Part shown: positions 29,528 to 35,637 of the stretch, in pieces | How positions within the stretch are numbered: the first letter of the stretch is position 1 | Layout of the letters: every line of letters begins with the position of its first letter | From: Ectocarpus siliculosus | Taxonomy: Eukaryota > Sar > Phaeophyceae > Ectocarpales > Ectocarpaceae | NCBI GenBank assembly: GCA_000310025.1 | Contig: FN649739.1 | Location: 2,976,610-3,012,246, forward strand | Direction of reading: 5' to 3' | DNA: 35,637 bases | The notes under the pieces: model-generated | The model's input: only the letters and a program-made list of their open reading frames with translations | The model's database searches: none | Told to the model about the DNA's origin: nothing | Translations under genes and position numbers: made by a program

Positions 29528-32500
29528 ATGTCGAGCCCATCAGCAGCAGCACCAGCAGCCCCAGCAGCACCAGCAGCACCAGCACCAGCAGCAGCAGCAG
29601 GTCGAGGCTCGATGGACCTCAGCGCAGCAGCGCAAGAGGCCTTGGGTTTCGCTGACGACCAGTTCATGGAGCTCTCGACGTCGGGCGCGTCTATCCTCAA
29701 CCTCTCCTCCCTTCTAACCGATCCGCTGGCGGCAAGCTCGAGCGGGCGCTTCGGTGCGTTGCAGCAGGCAAGCGCCGCCGGCGCTGCCGGCAGCGGCAGC
29801 GGCAGCGGCAGCGGCAGCGGCAGCGTTGATCTCTCCACCAGCAACTCGCTCAGGCGATTCTTTCTCGCCAGCACCGCCGCGGCAGGCCGCCACGCGTCTC
29901 GAGACGAGTCCTCCCTGTCCATGTCGGGCATGTCGCTGGCGTCCCTCGGCTCCCTCTCTCGGTCGAGGTCGACGAAGCGCCTCGGGGGCTTGTTCGACGT
30001 GGACGAGGCCCTGGATGACTCGAGAGCCTGGAGAAACTACTTCCTTCTGCAGCACGGGCCGGCGGGGCTATCCGAGAGCGGCAGCGATGTGGTCGCCGAG
30101 CTCATGGGCAAGCCGCGCGCGGGCAACTCCGTCGGCGCTGGGGCGGAAGACACCGTCGCAGGCGGTGCTACAAGTGCTGAGGGAGCGGATGCCAAAGTCG
30201 AGGGCGCTGGCGTGGCCGCCGCAGGGGGTGCGGCCGGCGGCGGCGGTAGCGGTGCAACGGCGGCAACGGTGGTTGCGGAAGGACACGGGGACGACACCCC
30301 TTCGCCTCCGGCGTGCGTGGACGGGCGGGGTAGGGTTCAAGACCTCAGCCAGAGGGTGGCCGAGCTCCGGCAACAGTCGTACAGCCGCCGGCTGATGGCT
30401 ACAGCGGCGGTGGGCCCGCCGAGGGGCCGGGCTGCGCCGCCGCCGCTCCCGGTCGGTGTTAACCTCGCGCCCGACGAAACACCAGCTACTTCTCCTTCCG
30501 AGCCGAAGCTTTCACCTGGTTCGGTCGCGCAACGGGTACCTCCGAGTGGCGTGGTGCCGGGGGCGAAAGCGGCGGCGGTGGACGCCGGCTACGGCGATAG
30601 CATGCTAGAGGGCAGCGGCGGCGGCGGCCGCGGCGTGGACAGCAGCGATGGCGGGGGCAAAGGGCGCGTGAAAGGGCGCCGGCGGAAGGCGGCCGCGAGC
30701 TTCATACGCAAGATCGGGCTGGCGGCAACCGGCCGTCAGCACCAGCAGCACCAGTCGGAGGGTGGGTCTCTGGAGAGCAGCGCTCACAGCGGCAGCAACA
30801 ACCACGTGTCCGCTGGCGGCGCTGCGGGGGGGGGAGGCGCGGAAGGGTCGCTGACGAGCGGCTCCTGGAGTGCCGACAGCAGCTCACAAGGAGGTGCGGG
30901 CGGCAGCAACACCCTCCCCTACACCCGATCGGGCAGCGCCCCTCGCAGCACTCAGGCCTTCCCGAACAGCCCTTCCGTCGCCGCGCCCGAGCCCCTGGCG
31001 CGTGGCGCAAGCGTTGGCCTTGGTGCCCTAGCGGAATCATCATCCGCCGCCGCCGCCCCAGCAGCAGCAGGGTCGGCGGTCAAGCGAGCCGGCCTGCGCG
31101 GAAGGCTCGGGCAGGTTTGGAGCAGCCGTCGCAAGGTGGACCGGAGAGATAGCGGGAGCAAGGAGAGGGCGGGTGAGCTAATGCGGCCGCAGCAGCAGGA
31201 GGAACAGGGAGGGGCAGGGGCAGGGGGAGGCAGCAGCGAGAGCAGCAGCACTTGCAGCAGCATGCCGCCGGCCGTCCTCCAGCCCGCGGGCGACGGCGGC
31301 GGAGGCTTCGCCTTCCTGCCGGCGGCGGCACCGCTCGCCGCGCCGGCGGTAGCGCCGAGCAGCACGACCTCGGCGGGGAACGGGGTCATCCCGGAAGTGG
31401 GCGGCGGCGGCGGCGGCGCGGCACCGCCGACGTCCCCGCTGGGCAGGTCCTTCGATCCCAACCAGCCGCTGCTGAGCGGCAGCGTCGACGACTCGAACGT
31501 CTCGCTGCCCCCGCAGTTCGGCACGGCAGCGAACAGCCTGGGGGCTTCGAACGCGTCCTTCGACCCTAACAGGTCGACGCGGTCGTGGTTCGACACGTCC
31601 GCGGAGTCGCAGGCGAGGGTTCCGCCGGAGGTTCCTCCGGGTCTTTGGGTGGAGCCGCAGCCGCAGCATGGAGCGCTCGCCCCGCTAGCGGTTGGGCAGC
31701 AAACTGTGCCGCCAACGAGCCGTCCGTGGTCGGAGGCGGAGCGAGAGACTGCGGCCGCTGCCGCCGCGGGGATCGCGTTGGCTACCAGCGCGACGATGAG
31801 CGTCGGCAGCACGGAAAGGGGCGGGCCCTCGGTGTCGATATCACCTGCCCAACAGGCCGGCGGCGGCGGCGGCGGCGGCGGGGTGGAAGGGGCGGTGGCG
31901 GCAGCGGCGGCCTTGCTCGCGCGGCCGACTTTCGACGAAAACCTGCTCGTTGCCGAGCTCTCTGACCTCTCCGTTTCCGGCGGCGGTGAGGGCAACGGCC
32001 AGGACGGTAGCAGTGTCGGCGGCATGTGCCTTGGCGACGCTACTGGTGAGCAGCAGCAAGGGCGCATGTGGCCCAACTGCGCTGCCGGGGGGGAAGGAGA
32101 AGGGGCCCTAGCTGCTGCTGCTGCTGCCGCCGCTGACTGGAGCCGGCCGAATCAACAGCAGCGGGAGGCCATGCAAGGGCTGCGGTGGCCTGCCGCTCAG
32201 CAGCGCAGCGTGCCGCCGAACGGCGATACGGCGCCGGCGCACCCGCCGATGGGGCTGTCACCGCAGTCCACCGGCGCAAGGGGCATTTCCGCGGAGAGCG
32301 GTATTGACCCGATGTTGGGCCAGGCCCCGACAACGGCCCCCACGTTGCAGTTTAGTGGCGGAAGCACGAGGTCGCAGTCGGTAGACGTGGGGATGCTGAG
32401 CCATAAGGGTCAATCACGCGACGACAGCGGCACGGCCGCCGCTCACACGGGCTGGGGGGTGGACGGCGGCGGCGGCGGCGGTGGCGATGGACGCTTGTCG

Positions 32501-33285
32501 CGTGCGATGGGATCGTGGCCGCACCAAGGGGTGGATGCGAACGTCGTCACCAGAAGCAGCAGCGGCGGCGGCGGCGGCGGCACGCGCAGCTTGTCCCGGA
32601 GCGGGTTGATCGCTTCCTCTGGGGGCCCGCTCCAGCGCAGCGTCTCCGTGGACACTTCGGCGTCGGGTGTCCCCCACGGGTCTCACCGCGGCGGAGGAGG
32701 CGGCGGCGGCGGCGGCGGCCGGGAAGGGAGAACTGGCGCCCAGTTCGCGTCCCTCCGTGCCCTCCAGCAGGAGGCGGCAGGAACGGGGGGCTTCGTGCCA
32801 CAGCAGCAGCAGCAGCAGCAGCCTGCCCTGGATGGAGATGACAGCATGCACCCCCCGGCTCTCTCTGGCGGGGGCGGGGCTTTGGAGGGGGTGCAGAAGA
32901 GCCAGCACCACCAGCAGCAGCAGCAGCAACGCAAGTCATGGTCCGCTCTGCATGCGATGATCCCGCTCCCCGGGATGGGGACGGGGGCGGCGAGCGCGGC
33001 AAGCGCGGCGGCCACGGCTACGGCAGCGCAGGAACAGCGCAGGCGGTTCACGCTGCCGCTGCCGGCGAGCGGCGGCGGCGGCGGCGGCGGCGGCGGCCAC
33101 GACGACGACGGAAGCTCCCGACGGCCTAGCCTCCCGACAAGCACCACCGGGGTCTTCGCGGACGGGACAGCTGCGCTTGCCGGGGGGGGGGGCAGCGACG
33201 CGGGGTCGACCGATGGGGTGGATGGTGGGCGGCGGCGGCGGCGGCTGTCGGGCAGGTCATGGCGGGCGGCCTTGCCTACCTTCAG
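29528..33285 (+). CDS. Gene C exon 1 (1,252 codons)
   Basis: This single long exon is open in one frame. It ends GCCTTGCCTACCTTCAG|GTGAAC. Reading on gives Arg and an immediate TGA, but that TGA is part of the GTGAAC donor. The many long open frames on the opposite strand here (for example 30952-32076) come from GC-rich codon composition. They are Cys/Pro/Arg- or Ser-rich without a coherent start or end, so I treat them as shadows. Confidence 0.75.
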
Positions 33286-35637
33286 GTGAACGGAAGAAGA
33301 AGGGTCGGGGTAGAATGAGCAGTAGCCTTCGCCATGGTACCAAGCTTCGTTTTTGTAGGGGTTACGGGTTGGGGTTACGGCTAGGGCACCGAACACCGCA
33401 CTCTATATTTCGTAGATTTCGTAGATCACGCGAATGCGGTCCAGAATGTGGGGGGGGGGCGCGTAACATGTGATTTGTGACGTCCACGTGAAACACAAGT
33501 GGAGAGCCTCGGAAGGGGTGCCGTCACCCTGCGCCAGGGCTCTCGGTGTCGACGAGCGGTTCGCCCTCTTGTGGCCCGTTCTTCGGGGTCGCGTTTCGTA
33601 TTGTGTCATGCGTTTTTTGGTGCCTTGAGGTTTGCGGGGGGTTTGTGTCCCTACCGCGCGAGCGAGCGCATGCGGCAGAACCGGCAGCAATGGCTGACGT
33701 TGGAGCCTCGCGCCTACAGCAAGCTTTATCTTGAAGGCGAATCCTGTGAGAGCGCGTTCGATCGTAGCTGCTTGCTATCGTCACCATCCTAATCCGGCTC
33801 AGGACAAAGGCGAAACATGGCACGCAGGGCACAGAAAAGCATTCGTGCAGAATTTTGCAAACCTGTGGGCTGTGAACGCCGATTTCCTCTGCACTTTTAT
33901 GTAGGGCCTTTCCTCGATCCCGACACACACTTAAACGCCGCAAAAGACACGTCAAACCCTCTCTCATGTTTCTTGGCATTTCCCCTTCCTGTTGCCTTCT
34001 CTCCCCGCTGCGGTGCCTCCCCTGTTTCACCCACCCCGCCGCTGGTGACGCCTCCCGCGCCGCCAGACATTCCAAAGAGCCGGCGGCGGCCGGATCGGAC
34101 ACGCTGGACATGTCCGTGCAGGACAACATGGACGAGATGTTTCTCAAGAGACGGCTCAACTCTTCTCGGTTAGTGTGGGGACCTGCCTCGTGTACGTCTG
34201 TTTTTTTTTAGTGTGATTCGACCAGGGGTTTTGCATAAACCCAGTACCCAGTCGGTTTCCCTCCATTCACTGCTGTAAAGACTCCAACACATCCCGTTCG
34301 ACTGTGGTTATATCTCTCGAATGGGTAGTCTTTCTGTGTTTGTATTTATGTTTCCTATTAGGTTTCGTGTTTGTTGCGGGTTCTCGCTTCCGTTCCTGGA
34401 CAGCAGTAGTGGATCCCGGTACAAAACGGTGTCCTGTATAACACCGGCGAAATGGCGTGACACAGATGGGATATCAAGTTGTTTCGTACTTTTGAAGCCC
34501 ACCAAACACGCCGGTCCAGAGGGCTATTATTAGCACCTACCGGCATTATTCCGGGACCAATACTGTACTGTAGTGGAAAGCGAAATAGCAGTTGGTGTGT
34601 ACTCTTTGGGGGAAGGTAGTGAGTGGTGTAGTCTTGTCGCGTTAAAAATCGAAGGCAAAGCACCGCAGGAGGTAGGGATTGGTAGGGGACCTCGGGGGGA
34701 GGAATCCTTCTGGGTGACCACGGGTTGGAGCGCTCCTACAGTAGTACCGAGCAGAAATTCTGTGAGCGCGGATTTAAGCGGTGAAAAAAAAATGGTTCGG
34801 GTGGATCGTGCGGTGAAGCGGAGGACTGTTTTGTGGCCTCAGTGTCACGTGCTCAACAACAATATTTCGTGTACTGTACAGCTCGAAGTCTGGGGTCACG
34901 GGAGTAGGGGGGAGAATCGTGTTTCGATCGTTGGACGGACTTAATCGCGTCACCGATTGGATGTGCCAGAACCAATAGACGGCTGTGGCATGGTGGGTTT
35001 CCCCGCCGTCACCTCCTTGAGTTTCTAGGGATGATGTCGCTGCCAGCCCCCCCCTCCCTGGCGGAGCAATGGTGAACGGTTCGGGTTTTCTTTGATTGGA
35101 AACGTCGCATTTTGTTGCTTTTCAAGTTTCTGTCGGTATCGTTCATTATGCATGTTACGCCCACCACGTTATTCTAGACGGTTTGACACATGCTGTCATG
35201 CCTCGCGAAGCACATGAGCTGATCTACTTGTGCCCCCATACCTCGTCGTGTGCTGCGTTTTGCACGGCTCGAATGGATGCAATGGGAACCAAATCATTGT
35301 TGTAAAACAAAAAAATAATAAATAAATTTAAAGATCGCTGGACCTCTCGGTGGGGAATCACAAGAAACAGTGCCTCGACGGCCTCGGCCCGCCCGCCGCA
35401 CCGGCCGGAGAATCCACCGCCGCCACGCCCGGTACCGCCGATACATGCAACGCCGCCGGCGCCACCAACCCTACCGCCTTTGAACCCTTCGACTTCCTGA
35501 GAGGGCTCGGCGGCGGCGGCGGCGGCACCGGTGCGTCTGCCTCAGGGTCTTCGTCATCGACGGTGGCAGGGACAAAGCCGTCTGCCGGCGTGCCGATAGC
35601 GATAGCGCCGAAGGGAGACCTCCCCTCCGCGGCGGGG
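29528..35637 (+). CDS. Gene C: large disordered Ser/Gly/Ala-rich protein, runs off the right edge
   Basis: Proposed exons are 29528-33285, 34067-34168 and 35334 to beyond 35637. Two leftover bases at each donor are completed by the first base of the next exon to give Arg. That gives at least 1,388 residues. The ATG at 29528 has an in-frame stop 30 bases upstream; a second ATG at 29612 (MDLSAAAQEALGFADD) is an alternative. Poly-Ala, poly-Gly, Ser-Gly and short poly-Q runs dominate. Islands that look conserved are DDSRAWRNYFLLQHGP, KAAASFIRKIGLAA, LRGRLGQVWSSRRKVDRR, two SFDPN sites and MSVQDNMDEMFLKRRLNSS. Many RSxS sites (RSQSVDVG, RSLSRSG, RSVSVDTS) look like basophilic-kinase or 14-3-3 sites. 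No catalytic domain, signal peptide or membrane span is visible. Function unknown. Confidence 0.7.
33286..34066 (+). other. Intron 1 of gene C
   Basis: The proposed intron is 781 bp, donor GTGAAC, acceptor CGCGCCGCCAG. It contains a telomere-like GGGTTA-rich stretch at 33357-33387 and a G run. Several open frames occur but none looks like protein. Confidence 0.5.
33357..33387. repeat. Degenerate telomere-like G/T repeat
   Basis: TAGGGGTTACGGGTTGGGGT is followed by TACGGCTAGGG: about four irregular GGG(G)TTA-type units. It is too short and degenerate to be a telomere tract. Confidence 0.5.
34067..34168 (+). CDS. Gene C exon 2 (33 codons)
   Basis: The exon lies between GCCGCCAG| and TTCTCG|GTTAGT. 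It encodes HSKEPAAAGSDTLDMSVQ then DNMDEMFLKRRLNSS, with partial codons completed on both sides. It is clearly protein-like, unlike its flanks. Confidence 0.65.
34302..34365 (+). repeat. Solitary copy of the TIR end of the 27860 element
   Basis: CTGTGGTTATATCTCTCGAA, then TGGGTAGTCTTTCTGTGT, matches the termini at 27860 and 28655. No inverted partner is visible downstream in the window. It may be a truncated or solo end. Confidence 0.7.
34378..34810. repeat. Dispersed repeat, copy B, interrupted by an insertion
   Basis: It aligns with 27281-27530 in two blocks (34378-34413 and 34570-34810). Shared landmarks are TCTCGCTTCCG(T/C)TCCTGG, GCACCGCAGGAGG, GACCACGGGTTGGAG and GTGAGCGCGGATTT, ending in an A run. 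It lies in intron 2 of gene C. Confidence 0.75.
34414..34569. mobile_element. 156-bp insertion with 8-bp target duplication
   Basis: GTAGTGGA occurs at 34406-34413 and again at 34570-34577. Copy A at 27.3 kb has a single AGTGGA-type site and continues directly, so it serves as the empty site. An 8-bp duplication fits hAT-type transposition. The ends do not form obvious long TIRs. There is no coding capacity. Confidence 0.65.
34811..35333 (+). other. Remainder of gene C intron 2
   Basis: There is no recognised coding segment. The last 35 bases are very AT-rich (AAAACAAAAAAATAATAAAT...) and end TTTAAAG before the next exon. This is an unusual acceptor tract that resembles a retroposon tail. 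Confidence 0.4.
35334..35637 (+). CDS. Gene C exon 3, open at window end
   Basis: After one base completing Arg the frame reads SLDLSVGNHKKQCLDGLG, Pro/Ala/Thr-rich sequence, FEPFDFLRGLGGGGGG and Ser/Gly-rich sequence up to the last base, 101 codons without a stop. The composition matches exon 1. The 5' border is the least secure point because the acceptor tract is AT-rich, but coding character from about 35340 on is clear. Confidence 0.65.

Noticed and set aside
30952-32076. Long minus-strand open frame (374 codons) opposite gene C
   Set aside because: It mirrors the GC-rich repeats of gene C. It is Pro/Ala/Cys-rich without motifs, while the plus frame is longer, has a coherent composition and continues into further exons.
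33357-33387. Telomere or chromosome-end signature
   Set aside because: Only about four irregular units are present, inside a gene, with coding sequence continuing beyond.
1-35637. Integrated viral genes, CRISPR array, bacterial-type operon or rRNA
   Set aside because: None seen. The only polymerase-like sequence is the decayed LINE reverse transcriptase, and the tandem repeats lack CRISPR structure.

Overview
This is a eukaryotic nuclear window. Coding sequence is broken by many introns with GT-AG borders, C/T-rich acceptor tracts and at least one CTAAC-type branch site. Exons are GC-rich and encode low-complexity Ala/Gly/Ser/Gln/His tracts. Introns and spacers hold microsatellites, poly(C) runs, small terminal-inverted-repeat (TIR) elements and a decayed LINE. 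No bacterial operon, rRNA or CRISPR is visible. The style is most like a brown alga or related stramenopile (Ectocarpus-type); this is inference, not a database match.

Layout. (1) 404-5753, minus: gene A, a three-exon model of about 1,380 residues. It has three KAAxxLGV repeats and, near the C-terminus, a segment like the second half of a CCT motif. (2) 5754-8624: divergent spacer with two related TIR elements, one flanked by TA. (3) 8625-26407, plus: gene B, which has no long ORF. Splice sites and codon phases assemble into about 21 exons and roughly 1,550 residues, a coiled-coil protein with a disordered, poly-Asp/His/Gln C-terminal part. Its introns carry a 5'-truncated non-LTR retrotransposon (14370-15714), CT and GA microsatellites, and a three-copy intronic repeat lying just upstream of two exons. 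(4) 26408-29527: spacer with a tRNA-like (SINE-like) head, one copy of a dispersed repeat, and a 796-bp element with ~55-bp TIRs. (5) 29528 to beyond the window end, plus: gene C, a very Ser/Gly/Ala-rich disordered protein. The stop that closes its 1,253-codon ORF overlaps a splice donor, and two further exons match in phase, so the gene runs off the right edge. Its second intron holds the second copy of the dispersed repeat, interrupted by a 156-bp insertion with an 8-bp target duplication.

None of the three proteins can be given a firm function from sequence alone. Gene A is possibly a transcription regulator, gene B a structural coiled-coil protein and gene C a disordered, phospho-site-rich protein. 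All exon borders are inferred by eye from consensus and phase and need transcript support.
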